NCBI RefSeq assembly: GCF_000155675.2
Contig: NC_020911.1
Span: forward strand, 2,594,501 to 2,658,500
DNA from: Octadecabacter antarcticus 307
GTDB taxonomy: Bacteria; Pseudomonadota; Alphaproteobacteria; Rhodobacterales; Rhodobacteraceae
Reading direction: 5' to 3'
Length of the DNA: 64,000 nt
Each line of letters begins with the position of its first letter. The first letter of the stretch is position 1. The position numbers and the translations under genes are program-made. Of the stretch, positions 55,627 to 63,880 are shown piece by piece. The notes under the pieces were generated by a model. The model saw only the letters and a program-made list of their open reading frames with translations, had not been told where the DNA came from and searched no databases.

Positions 55627-57171
55627 CTACTTTTTCACCGCACGGCGACGCTTGATGGCGACGTGCTTAGCGAACTTGCTGTTCGCCCCCGTCGGCGGTT
55701 CCGTCAAGCGACGCTCAACTCGAAATCCGCGCGCCGCTTTAGTGCGTACATCCGACAACTCGTAACGCTCCGCGTTCTCACGAATTACTTTGGAAAGCGT
55801 GCGCACAGACCACGACTTGTGGCCTTTGCTTTCTGCCCAGCGTCTAAATTCGTCGAACAATTGACTGCACGAGACGAACGCACCGGGCGACCAATCAATC
55901 GAGGTTGCTGCACTACCCTGTGCATCGATGAGGAACTGAAGAACGATGTCCTCCTCTTCGAAATACGTCCTCGTAGCGTCAGTGATCGACTGAGGAATTC
56001 GAAGCCCCCTTACGCCACCACCATCGGCCAAAAATTTACGCGCGCCGTCAATCGCCCAACGTAGGATTGCAGACCCCTCTGTCGAAATCAGGTCAGCGAC
56101 CAGGTTTGGGTCTTGCTCATCCTCCGTGAAGTTCCGTTTGAATTCGATGATTACAATACGGCGCAGCATGGCCTCCTGCGCTCCAGTGAACGATGGCAAC
56201 GTATTTGCTGTGAAAATCAGCGTGCCACGGGGCGTGAACGAAAACTCGTTCTGGTGCACCCACCGCGTGGTCATCTTCTCACCGCCAGTTAGTTCCTTCA
56301 AAAGCGCGTCATTCCATGAGCGCCCCGCGGGCACTTCGCTCGCCATCACGACCCGCTTGCCTGCCAACGACGCAATTTCTGTGGGATGACGATCGGAATG
56401 ACTTTGCATAAAGACCTTCGCCGATGCCGTGCCAGCATACGACCCAACCAGACAGCTGACGACATCGCGCAGCACCGATTTGCCGTTCGAACCGCGACCG
56501 TAAAGCACAAAGAATTTCTGCGCAGAAACGTTGCCCACTAGTGCACTTCCGACAAGGCGCTCGATAAATTCCAATGTCTCTTTATCGCCCTCGAAAACCT
56601 GCGACAGAAACTCTAACCATCTAGAAGCAGATGCACCCGCCTGCGCTGGTGCAACGTCCGTCGATTGCGTGACCTTATCACCCACGGTAGCTGACCTGAC
56701 CTCGCCGGTTCGCAGATCAATCACACCGCCCGGCGTGCCCAGCAGTTCTGGGTTCGCGTCGAAGTCGTCGACCTCGGCGGCGTCCATGTTAACCACCGCC
56801 GTTTGCCAGACAGCCGTGCGACGCGTAGTCGAGCGTAGGTTCGCATATAGTTTCTTTGCCGCGAGACGATCCTTCTTTTCGATTTCACCTTGGCGAAACC
56901 TAGCCTCGACCGCTTCCAACTTGGCATCACCAACCTCGCACAGGAATTCTGAGACGCGCTGAAGCGTGTCGGTTTTGTCAAGTACGCACCACATGCCCGT
57001 CAAACGGTCAAAGCGTCGGATTAAACCGTCGTTGGAGCGCAAGATCTCAGCGTCCTCTTCATCGTCACCACCCCCTTCAGTGGCAATCCACGCCAGCGCA
57101 AGGCTCGTGTCGTCGGCTTCCACATCCGCTAACGCGGCAAGCCGCTCCTCCATGTGCTCAAGGTCTCTCAT
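55627..57171 (-). CDS. P4-type SF3 helicase / phage replication protein
   Basis: 514 aa. Pox_D5/SF3 core with Walker A LYGRGSNGKSVLRDVV near residue 221, Walker B-like KRVVMASEV and sensor TLIFTANTLPSF. C-terminal region after EEDIVLQFLIDAQG resembles a DNA-binding winged helix. Unwinds the origin of the excised island. The stop lies about 10 bases from the inverted iterons, and the start overlaps the primase-like gene. Confidence 0.9.
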   Translation of the reverse strand: MRDLEHMEERLAALADVEADDTSLALAWIATEGGGDDEEDAEILRSNDGLIRRFDRLTGMWCVLDKTDTLQRVSEFLCEVGDAKLEAVEARFRQGEIEKKDRLAAKKLYANLRSTTRRTAVWQTAVVNMDAAEVDDFDANPELLGTPGGVIDLRTGEVRSATVGDKVTQSTDVAPAQAGASASRWLEFLSQVFEGDKETLEFIERLVGSALVGNVSAQKFFVLYGRGSNGKSVLRDVVSCLVGSYAGTASAKVFMQSHSDRHPTEIASLAGKRVVMASEVPAGRSWNDALLKELTGGEKMTTRWVHQNEFSFTPRGTLIFTANTLPSFTGAQEAMLRRIVIIEFKRNFTEDEQDPNLVADLISTEGSAILRWAIDGARKFLADGGGVRGLRIPQSITDATRTYFEEEDIVLQFLIDAQGSAATSIDWSPGAFVSCSQLFDEFRRWAESKGHKSWSVRTLSKVIRENAERYELSDVRTKAARGFRVERRLTEPPTGANSKFAKHVAIKRRRAVKK

Positions 57172-58421
57172 TTTCTTGTCTCCTCATCTCCGCGTCGGCC
57201 AAGACCACGTAATGTTTTAAGAATGCCGCTCGTGTCTTTGGCTTTCACGCCAGAGGGCTCCCTACCGAGCGCGCGTAGCCGATCGTGATGCTTGACGAGC
57301 TGCTCCCGTCTGCGTGCCAGACCATGTCCGACCTCGATGTTTCGTTTGTCGTCACACTGTATCTTCCAGGCTTTGAGTGCGGCGCCATTGTCGCCCCCGT
57401 GGGAGAAGTGCACGAAAAGGTCGAAGGCATCGCCGTAGCGCGCCCCCCCGTTGGCGCTCTTGGCCCCAAGCCCGCGTTTGGCGTCACTTCCCGATAGGCT
57501 GACCCAGGTCTCGCCACCTTCGTCATCATCGCGATAGACGCGTGTCGCAAAACTGCCGGATGTTTGGTATGGTGAACGCCAATGATCTTTTGGCCAGCGC
57601 CCAGAAGCATCCTCTGCCTGCTCATATCCGTAACGGCTGAGAAGTTCATCAACGCTGTGATGGGCGTTGAAGCGGGTTATCAATGTCGATCCGCCTCCAC
57701 GCCGACGCTTCGCCCGTTCAGCTGCGGCTTCAGCCTCATATTGCTTTTCAAGACGTTTTGCCTCCCGCAGCTGAACAATTGGATGATCGTCCGTCAAATC
57801 GAGTGCAAGATCGGGGTCCTCACCGATTTCAGCTGCAAAAGCTAGATAGTCGTCTCCATCAGGGTCGCCGCTAGGCGCATTCGGCAGAAAAGAAATCTGG
57901 CCTGGCCGCGCCCCAGCGTTGTCGGGATCGATCCGCCCCTCGCTTGCCTCACGTATCCGGACGTAGAAAGCTTGTGCGGTGTCAGCATAATCCGCGCCCG
58001 AGAGCGATCGCTCTAGCGGGATGACGACGCGCCAGCGCGGCATGGCAAAGGTCGCGCTCTTGGTCGAGTAGACCAGCGCCACAGCGCCGCCCGTCGTTGC
58101 CAATACCGCGCGCTCCACCTCGTTGAATGTTGCCCTGCCGCCGTCGATATCGACGACCAGCGCCACGAATTCTCCGTCTGAAACCTGATCAGCGCTTTGG
58201 CGTGATGGAAGCGTGGATGACATGAACCATCGAGCTTGCTCCTTAGGGACGCCAGCCCAGGCTACCCGCTCCTTGTCGTCTGTGAGGCGGGTAGCCTCAT
58301 AGACGAGGTCGTCATAGGCGATCGAGCCATTTGGCCCTCCGTGCACGCCGTGCCCAGTTACCATTGGCTGCACGAACGGATTGTACTGACCTCTCAAATT
58401 TGTTTTCACTGACTTATTCAT
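57168..58421 (-). CDS. Primase-polymerase-like replication protein
   Basis: 417 aa from the ATG at 58421. FVALVVDIDGG (acidic pair), VALVYSTKSAT and PRWRVVIPLERSL follow the pattern of archaeo-eukaryotic primase domains in phage and satellite replication proteins. A coiled, basic linker and a C-terminal segment follow. Overlaps the helicase gene by 4 bases; the two replace the single fused P4 alpha protein. Confidence 0.75.
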   Translation of the reverse strand: MNKSVKTNLRGQYNPFVQPMVTGHGVHGGPNGSIAYDDLVYEATRLTDDKERVAWAGVPKEQARWFMSSTLPSRQSADQVSDGEFVALVVDIDGGRATFNEVERAVLATTGGAVALVYSTKSATFAMPRWRVVIPLERSLSGADYADTAQAFYVRIREASEGRIDPDNAGARPGQISFLPNAPSGDPDGDDYLAFAAEIGEDPDLALDLTDDHPIVQLREAKRLEKQYEAEAAAERAKRRRGGGSTLITRFNAHHSVDELLSRYGYEQAEDASGRWPKDHWRSPYQTSGSFATRVYRDDDEGGETWVSLSGSDAKRGLGAKSANGGARYGDAFDLFVHFSHGGDNGAALKAWKIQCDDKRNIEVGHGLARRREQLVKHHDRLRALGREPSGVKAKDTSGILKTLRGLGRRGDEETRK

Positions 58422-58923
58422 TGCTGCTCTCCGGGTGACCATACAAAATCTGAGGGCAGTGGCGGGCGATCGCTTCGATGATCCTTTGGAGCGGTTCCCC
58501 TTCGTCACGCGTAAGTTCGAGCAGATGTTCACGCCCATCTGAACCGCCCATTCCAGTCCCTATGACGTTGCCGGTTTCGTGCTGCCCCTCGCACAGCCCG
58601 ATGAGGAGGGGCACGAGGATGTACTCCCCGGCATCCCAGACAGTGTCTGCATCGGCGTTTTTGAACACCAATACCAACGTGGCGCGCAGCAAATCTAAAC
58701 GTTGCCCATGGCCTAGGCATCCCTTTGCTAGACGATCAGCGTATTCATCGCTCATTTCTGTAGCGGCGGCGGCCCTATACAGAGTGGCGATGGTTCCCTT
58801 CAAATTCGCCGCAGAGGGCGCACCCGGACCGGGGCGCAACAAGGGTTCAGGCGAAGTCAGCGTGGCACGCTGTTTACTGTTCATGTACCGCTGACGCGGC
58901 GTTCCGTTCGTCGAGTTGACCAT
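58414..58923 (-). CDS. Hypothetical island protein
   Basis: 169 aa from the ATG at 58923 (MVNSTNGTPRQRYMNSK). Helical; LVLVFKNADADTVWDAGEYILVPLLIGLCEG. Overlaps the primase-like gene by 8 bases, so likely co-translated. No family recognised. Confidence 0.6.
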   Translation of the reverse strand: MVNSTNGTPRQRYMNSKQRATLTSPEPLLRPGPGAPSAANLKGTIATLYRAAAATEMSDEYADRLAKGCLGHGQRLDLLRATLVLVFKNADADTVWDAGEYILVPLLIGLCEGQHETGNVIGTGMGGSDGREHLLELTRDEGEPLQRIIEAIARHCPQILYGHPESSNE

Positions 58924-59035
58924 TTTGGCCTCCATTCAATTGCTTGCTCGGGAGGCGCGTGTCGGCTATCTTGATTATGCGGTATCCAAAACGCATCAAG
59001 ATGTCGAAGCGCGCGCCGTTATCGCGGCGTGCGTT

Positions 59036-59224
59036 TCACGCCACCGAAGTTTCGGCTAACGCATCCATCCATTTTTGAAGATCGCTCATGCGCCACCGGA
59101 CGCTATTCTCACCGGTGCGCAGCGGTCGTGGAAATCTACCCTCGGCCATGAGGCGATAGATCGTGGTTCGCGAGAACCCGGTCATTTCCTCTACGACCCG
59201 ACGTTTCAACAGTTGTTCAACCAT
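59036..59224 (-). CDS. AlpA-family transcriptional regulator / excisionase
   Basis: 62 aa from the ATG at 59224. Winged helix LLKRRVVEEMTGFSRTTIYR, then FPRPLRTGENSVRW and DLQKWMDAL: classic AlpA/MerR-like phage regulator. Expected to control excision or the replication genes downstream. Confidence 0.9.
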   Translation of the reverse strand: MVEQLLKRRVVEEMTGFSRTTIYRLMAEGRFPRPLRTGENSVRWRMSDLQKWMDALAETSVA

Positions 59225-59294
59225 TTTTCCATTCCTTTGTGATGGCTTGCCTCCACAAAGTCCCGGAAAGGGCTTCTTAGAACTCAACCAGAAT

Positions 59295-60266
59295 TCAGGA
59301 TAAAATTAAGTCATTGTTTTTATTGCCAAAGTGCAATCTTGGATGAGCACACACGTACTCCACAGCTGATCGCCAACCATTGTCGCCAACCTCTTGCTGC
59401 GACACTCCCAGCGCTCCCAAAGCTGCTTCAACAGCGCAGCAATATAAGTTATCCGGTACGTAGTTTATCACATCGTCGGCGACACCGCGCCGCGTCCCTT
59501 TGACTGGCTTTCGCGCAAGCTTCACTATGAGTTTTTCTGCCGCCTTCCGGTCGTTGATTGCTTCTGCAGCGACACGGGCAGCATCGAAATACGCCGCGAC
59601 TAGGTATGCGACTTCGATTGCTGCGAGGTTTTTGCCTGAACGGCCTTGGGCAGGCCTTTCGTCAAGAAAATCTACCACCTCGCGTGCGACGCGCTCGCAG
59701 TCCTCAGCCATGAAAGCAATATCGTTCAGGGCATCCGTTACGAGGCTGTCTGCCTCTTTCCCTTCATTCTTATATAACCGCTCCGACGCCTTTTTTGCAT
59801 CCGCGCGTAACATATTACTGCTGGGGGCAGCTTGAAACGCTCGCAAATGCTTGGCGATACCAGCATGAGCTTCCCCGTACCTACGCATTTCATCGCGAAA
59901 GTCCCCTGCTGTGCGGTATGTGGATAGATCCCGCGGGCAATAACCAGTTGCCAGCTCCAGACGCCATTCTAAGTGACGTTCTTGAGTGCGCAGCCAGTGC
60001 TCGACAGCCTCCTTCGATGCCTTACACTGCACCATGCATTGATTGTCATTGAAACGTAGTGGCCGACCCTGTTCGCCAGGCCAGTAGAAAGGCCAGTATT
60101 TCCGTGCAAGAGCATGTGCGGCACGATCTTCGGCGACATTTAATAGTATATCAACCAGTGCGGCTTTGCGTGCGCGCCACTCTTCCTTAAGTTCTGGCGA
60201 AGCCTTAGCAGATGGAGAGGTTGGAGACGGCCCAACCGGTTTGGCAGGTCTTCCTCGCCGCCCCAT
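59295..60266 (-). CDS. Hypothetical island protein next to integrase
   Basis: 323 aa, basic Pro-rich N-terminus (MGRRGRPAKPVGPSPTSPS) and helical body (EWRARKAALVDILLNVAED; WPFYWPGEQGRPLRFNDNQC). Starts at the integrase stop. No family recognised. Confidence 0.6.
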   Translation of the reverse strand: MGRRGRPAKPVGPSPTSPSAKASPELKEEWRARKAALVDILLNVAEDRAAHALARKYWPFYWPGEQGRPLRFNDNQCMVQCKASKEAVEHWLRTQERHLEWRLELATGYCPRDLSTYRTAGDFRDEMRRYGEAHAGIAKHLRAFQAAPSSNMLRADAKKASERLYKNEGKEADSLVTDALNDIAFMAEDCERVAREVVDFLDERPAQGRSGKNLAAIEVAYLVAAYFDAARVAAEAINDRKAAEKLIVKLARKPVKGTRRGVADDVINYVPDNLYCCAVEAALGALGVSQQEVGDNGWRSAVEYVCAHPRLHFGNKNNDLILS

Positions 60267-61564
60267 CAGACACTTTCTCTTACCGCGAACGACACGACAT
60301 CACCCGTCTCGACACGTCCGTCGAGAAAATCCGACCACGCCGCCATCATAGCGCGACGCCGCTCTAGCATGTCAGAGCGCCGGTAGGCGCGTTCCACAGC
60401 ACTGCCCACATCGTGAGCAAGCGCCATTTCCGCCATATCACGCGGATAGCCGCACTCTGCTGTCCAGTCACGAAATGTCGAGCGCAGACCGTGGGGCACC
60501 GCAGGACGGCCGGACGCGCGATCTAACCATCCGGCGCACCCGACATCAATTTCTGCCTGCTGCATCCGCCGCATGACGGCGGAGAGCGACATATCGGAGA
60601 GAACACCACCTCGGGGGGCGCTGAATACGGGGCGACCACAGTCAGTGGGATCGGCGTCGGGGGCCACCGCCATGCTCTCCAATAATGAAAACGCGGGTGC
60701 GGAAAGTGGAACACGATGCTCACGGCTCGCCTTCATGCGGTCGGCAGGTACGGTCCAGACGCCTGTCGTCAGATCAACTTCCGCCCAAGTCATGCCACGC
60801 ACCTCACCTGAACGAGCCGCGGTCAGGGCCAGAAATTCAAGCGCACGTGCCGCCACTCCGTCGCGACCGCGCAGTGCCGCATACCAGACTGAGACATCAG
60901 AACTCGCCAATGCTGGGTGATGAACCGTTTTGGCGACGCGCTGAGGTTTTGGGAGCATCTCCGACAAATTACCTTTCCAGCGCGCCGCGTTCTCGCCTTC
61001 CCGATGTCCGGCTGCCGTAGCCCAAGAGAGAATGGCTTCGATCCGCCCACGTAGGCGTGAAGCAGTTTCCGTCTTCTCGGTCCAAATTGGTTCCAGAACG
61101 CGTAGCACATCCGCCGTGTTAACCTTTCCAACGGGGAGCGCGCCAAGAATTGGCAAGGCGTAGGTATCTAGCGTGCTGCGCCATTGTTTGCGATGTTTGT
61201 CTGAACGGAACTCCGACGATTTGGCGGCAATGGCGTGTTCAGCCGCGGTGGCAAAGGTCAAGAAAGTCCGCGCGTTGCGGCGAATGGCAACAGGGTCGTT
61301 ACCGGCTTGCACCGTGCGCATGTTATCCAGCGCCGCTTCGCGCGCAGCTGCTAGGGTCACAACCGGCGGCGTGCCTAGGCCAATCTCTCGCCGCCGCCCC
61401 GAGATGACGATGCGCTGCACCCAGCGGCGGCTTCCGGACGGTTCGACGCGCAGCATCAAACCAAGTCCACCACCGTCGTGGTACTTTCCTGGGTCGCGAA
61501 CCGTGCGTACGAAAGCTGCACTAAGCGACTTCCCTATCCTTGGATTGATGCTTGCGCCTGACAT
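60266..61564 (-). CDS. Tyrosine recombinase/integrase, P4 type
   Basis: 432 aa. N-terminal DUF4102-like arm domain (YHDGGGLGLMLRVEPSGSRRW), core with Arg in TAARSGEVRGM, HGLRSTFRDW (HxxR), then AHDVGSAVERAYRRSD with the nucleophilic Tyr. ATG at 61564 chosen as the first inside the conserved region. Adjacent to the right att repeat; catalyses island integration and excision at tRNA-Ser. Confidence 0.93.
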   Translation of the reverse strand: MSGASINPRIGKSLSAAFVRTVRDPGKYHDGGGLGLMLRVEPSGSRRWVQRIVISGRRREIGLGTPPVVTLAAAREAALDNMRTVQAGNDPVAIRRNARTFLTFATAAEHAIAAKSSEFRSDKHRKQWRSTLDTYALPILGALPVGKVNTADVLRVLEPIWTEKTETASRLRGRIEAILSWATAAGHREGENAARWKGNLSEMLPKPQRVAKTVHHPALASSDVSVWYAALRGRDGVAARALEFLALTAARSGEVRGMTWAEVDLTTGVWTVPADRMKASREHRVPLSAPAFSLLESMAVAPDADPTDCGRPVFSAPRGGVLSDMSLSAVMRRMQQAEIDVGCAGWLDRASGRPAVPHGLRSTFRDWTAECGYPRDMAEMALAHDVGSAVERAYRRSDMLERRRAMMAAWSDFLDGRVETGDVVSFAVRESV

Positions 61565-61707
61565 ACCTGTCCCCCTCGCTGTCCCCCACAGAGTAGAGGA
61601 ATGCATGGGATTTCACAAGCCCACTTGGGACGAGCTATCGTACGATGTATATGATATAATTGATACTTTTGGTACTCTTGGGAACCTATGGGAGCTGAGC
61701 ATGGCTG

Positions 61708-61724
61708 CCTGTCTCTCCGCCAAT
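61708..61724. repeat. attR-like direct repeat
   Basis: CCTGTCTCTCCGCCAAT, exact copy of the tRNA-Ser 3' end at 39535-39551. Lies between the two integrase genes. Confidence 0.9.
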
Positions 61725-61873
61725 ATACCATTACTGTTAGTTTGAACGGGTCGCCTTGGTCGGCCTTTTTACTATATATACATGGCTCAAGTGCACTTTT
61801 CGGATTGCCTTGAGTTTTCTTCGGTTACGTCTATTTTCTTTCCCTGAGTGGTATGGAATGTGGTATTTTATAG

Positions 61874-62709
61874 ATGGCCCTATCTGGCAAACTGACAAAG
61901 AGGCTGGTCGAGAACCTTGGCGCGGGGCGGCATGGCGATGGCGGCGGGTTGTATCTGGTGGTGGACCCGTCCGGTGCGCGGCGCTGGATCGTGCACGTTG
62001 TCGTGAAGGGGCAGAAGAATAAACAGGGCGGGCCGTTGCGGACTGATTTTGGTTTGGGTGGCGCGGATATTGTCACGATCAACCAAGTCCGCGACCGTGC
62101 GCTGGAATATCGCCGGATGGCGAAGCAAGGGCTTAACCCGCGTTTCAACGTTCAGCGTGAAGTTCCAACCTTTGAAGAGTTCGCACAGCAAGTCCATATT
62201 GAGCGGATGCCGACGTGGAAAAATGCCAAACATGGCCAGCAGTGGATCAACCCACTGCGGGATTATGCCTTTCCCAAGATCGGGCGAATGCCAATCGACA
62301 GCATCAACCAACCCGAGGTGATGATGTGCCTGTCGCCAATCTGGACAGAAAAGCATGAAACGGCGCGGCGGTTGGCGCAACGGATTAAAACGGTTTTGGA
62401 TGTGGCACGGTCTAAGGGGTTCAGGTCCGGCGAGAACCCCGTCACGGCGATTAAGGATGCCCAAGCCCTTCCCAAGGTGAAGGCTAAGCCCAAACACCAC
62501 AAGGCGATGCGCTGGCAAGATGTGCCTGCGTTCTATGCGGACCTTAAATCCCGCAACGCAATGTCAGCCAACGCCTTGCGGTTTACGTGCCTGACCGGAT
62601 CACGGACAAGCGAAGTCTTAGGGATGCGCTGGGAAGAAATCGACTTCGAAGCGCGATTGTGGACCTGTCCGGCTGAGCGGATGAAGACGGGCGAAGAACA
62701 CCGCGTGAT
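61874..62709 (+). pseudogene. Second tyrosine integrase, C-terminus lost to IS5
   Basis: DUF4102 arm domain (RHGDGGGLYLVVDPSGARRW) and core up to the catalytic Arg (TCLTGSRTSEVLGMRW) and CPAERMKTGEEHRV. From about 62709 the frame runs into IS5-family sequence, so the HxxR and Tyr are missing. Starts 150 bp beyond the att repeat, as expected for the integrase of a second island at the same tRNA site. Confidence 0.88.
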
Positions 62710-62776
62710 AAAGAAGCGGACGGGACATCCGCTGTTGTCGCGTGCAGTTTGGTGTTCATGCCGCCCTTGGTTAGCC

Positions 62777-62817
62777 CCCTCTCGCGACATTGCTGCGCAA
62801 TACCCTGCCGGGCAGTG
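62777..62817 (-). repeat. Palindromic insert 19
   Basis: 40-41 bp; CACTGCCCGGCAG, stem GGGTATTGC/GCAATGTCGC, GAGAGGG. Near-identical to insert 13 although the host IS families differ. Splits GRLF from GLTKGG. Confidence 0.92.
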
Positions 62818-62889
62818 AAACAGGCGCCCACACCCCCTTTTTAGCCTCAGGCTGGAAGCCGTGCGATGTGCCTTGAGGTAGGTTGCATC

Positions 62890-62927
62890 CACTGCCCGGC
62901 AGTCGAAACACAGTCTCGATGAGAGCG
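62890..62927 (+). repeat. Palindromic insert 20
   Basis: 38 bp; CACTGCCCGGCAG, stem TCGAAAC/GTCTCGA (6 of 7 paired), TGAGAGCG. Falls exactly between codons for KTISI and DATYL. Confidence 0.9.
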
Positions 62928-63381
62928 GATCGAGATTGTCTTATTATCTGGGGCCTGTTCTGCCAGCCCCATCATGATCCGGGCGAACACGCCCATGTCA
63001 CTCCAGCGCTTCCAACGATTATACAAAGTCTTTGGCCGCCCATATTCCGCAGGCGCGTCACACGGTAATCCCCCCATTTTTAATGGGGCTCGGCCGTAGA
63101 ATTCACGCGGCTGTTTTCAGTTTCATTGCGGGTGTTATGCCGCCGATGCCCATGTTGGGTCTCTCATTGTTGTAAGTCCAGAGCCATTCAGTTGCTTGTT
63201 CTTGTGCCTCCTCGATGGTTTCAAAGATGTATTGGCTCAGCCATTCGCCGCGAATGGCTCGATTGTAGCGCTGGATATAGGCGTTCTGCTGAGGTTTGCC
63301 TGGTTGGATATGTTCAAGCCAAACGCCGTGTTTCTCGGCCCATGTCATCATGGTCCCATTGATGTATTCTGGGCCACTGTC

Positions 63382-63422
63382 CGTTGCCTGACAGTTGATT
63401 GCAAAGCAATCAATGAGAAGGG
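63382..63422 (+). repeat. Palindromic insert 21
   Basis: 40-41 bp; CGTTGCCTGACAG, stem TTGATTGC/GCAATCAA, TGAGAAGGG (one extra A in the right box). Splits QTIRV from DSGPEY. Confidence 0.9.
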
Positions 63423-63599
63423 ACACGTATGGTTTGGGGTTTGCCGCGCCGATCGATGATTTGGTTCAGGCTCCGGACGACGCGTTCTGCGGGCAGCGAG
63501 ACGTCCACGTCGATGCACAAGCCTTCACGATTGAAGTTATCCAAGACGTTAAGAGTTCGGATCGATCTGCCGTCTGCAAGCTGATCCGCCATGAAACCC

Positions 63600-63638
63600 C
63601 CTCTCATTGATTGCAAAGCAATCAATGAGAGGGCAGTG
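63600..63638 (-). repeat. Palindromic insert 22 (perfect long palindrome)
   Basis: 39 bp at the same site as insert 15. The left box CCGGCAGT is replaced by the complement of the right box, giving CCCTCTCATTGATTGC / GCAATCAATGAGAGGG around TTT. Confidence 0.92.
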
Positions 63639-63815
63639 ATAGACCAAGTATCGTTTGGCGCGTCAGGCACGGCCAGGCGTTCCAGCCAATCTGCAATCTC
63701 CTCGTTCTCATCACTCAAGATCGGGCTGTACCGATAGCAGGTCTCGCTAATTTGGAAGGTGCGGCAGGCAAGTGCGATACTTGTGCCCCGCTGCATGACT
63801 GCATTCATGGCCATC

Positions 63816-63853
63816 CACTGGCCGGCAGGTGAATGGCACATTCACCGAGAGGG
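63816..63853 (+). repeat. Palindromic insert 23
   Basis: 38 bp; CACTGGCCGGCAG, perfect stem GGTGAATG/CATTCACC, CGAGAGGG. Same IS site as insert 16, which has a partly mismatched stem. Confidence 0.9.
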
Positions 63854-63880
63854 TATCGTCGGCGAGACGGCCTTATCGCT

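Larger units (their letters stand above)
39535..61724. mobile_element. 22-kb genomic island in tRNA-Ser
   Basis: Bounded by a 17-bp direct repeat of the tRNA 3' end. Nearly all genes lie on the minus strand. Integrase, AlpA-like regulator, primase-like and SF3-helicase genes with iterons form a P4-like replication and integration module (55-61.6 kb). Type I restriction and other defence-like genes fill 39.7-52.6 kb. Confidence 0.9.
62709..63063 (-). pseudogene. IS5-family transposase fragment with two inserts
   Basis: Minus-strand coding: YGRPKTLYNRWKRWSDMGVF, ARIMMGLAEQAPDNKTISI, insert 20, DATYLKAHRTASSLRLK, GRLF, insert 19, GLTKGGMNTKLHA. A different IS5 subgroup from the element at 20761. 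Both ends are missing. It truncates the second integrase. Confidence 0.85.
63103..63880 (-). pseudogene. IS type C orfB, copy 2, split by three inserts
   Basis: Reads, with inserts 21-23 subtracted, [55 protein letters not shown] and ERPNMGIGGITPAMKLKTAA to the stop at 63103. Most catalytic regions are present (DSGPEY has replaced DNGPEY; the Glu region reads IQRYNRAIRGEW with Gln at the catalytic Glu position). Confidence 0.82.

Noticed and set aside
143..63853. Integron attC sites
   Set aside because: The inserts lack the RYYYAAC/GTTRRRY core sites and carry no cassettes; the host genes are interrupted rather than flanked.
143..63853. Self-cleaving ribozyme (twister- or hammerhead-like) or group I/II mini-introns
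   Set aside because: The 37-41 nt length is too short for known introns, no conserved catalytic core is visible, and both orientations occur within a single ORF.
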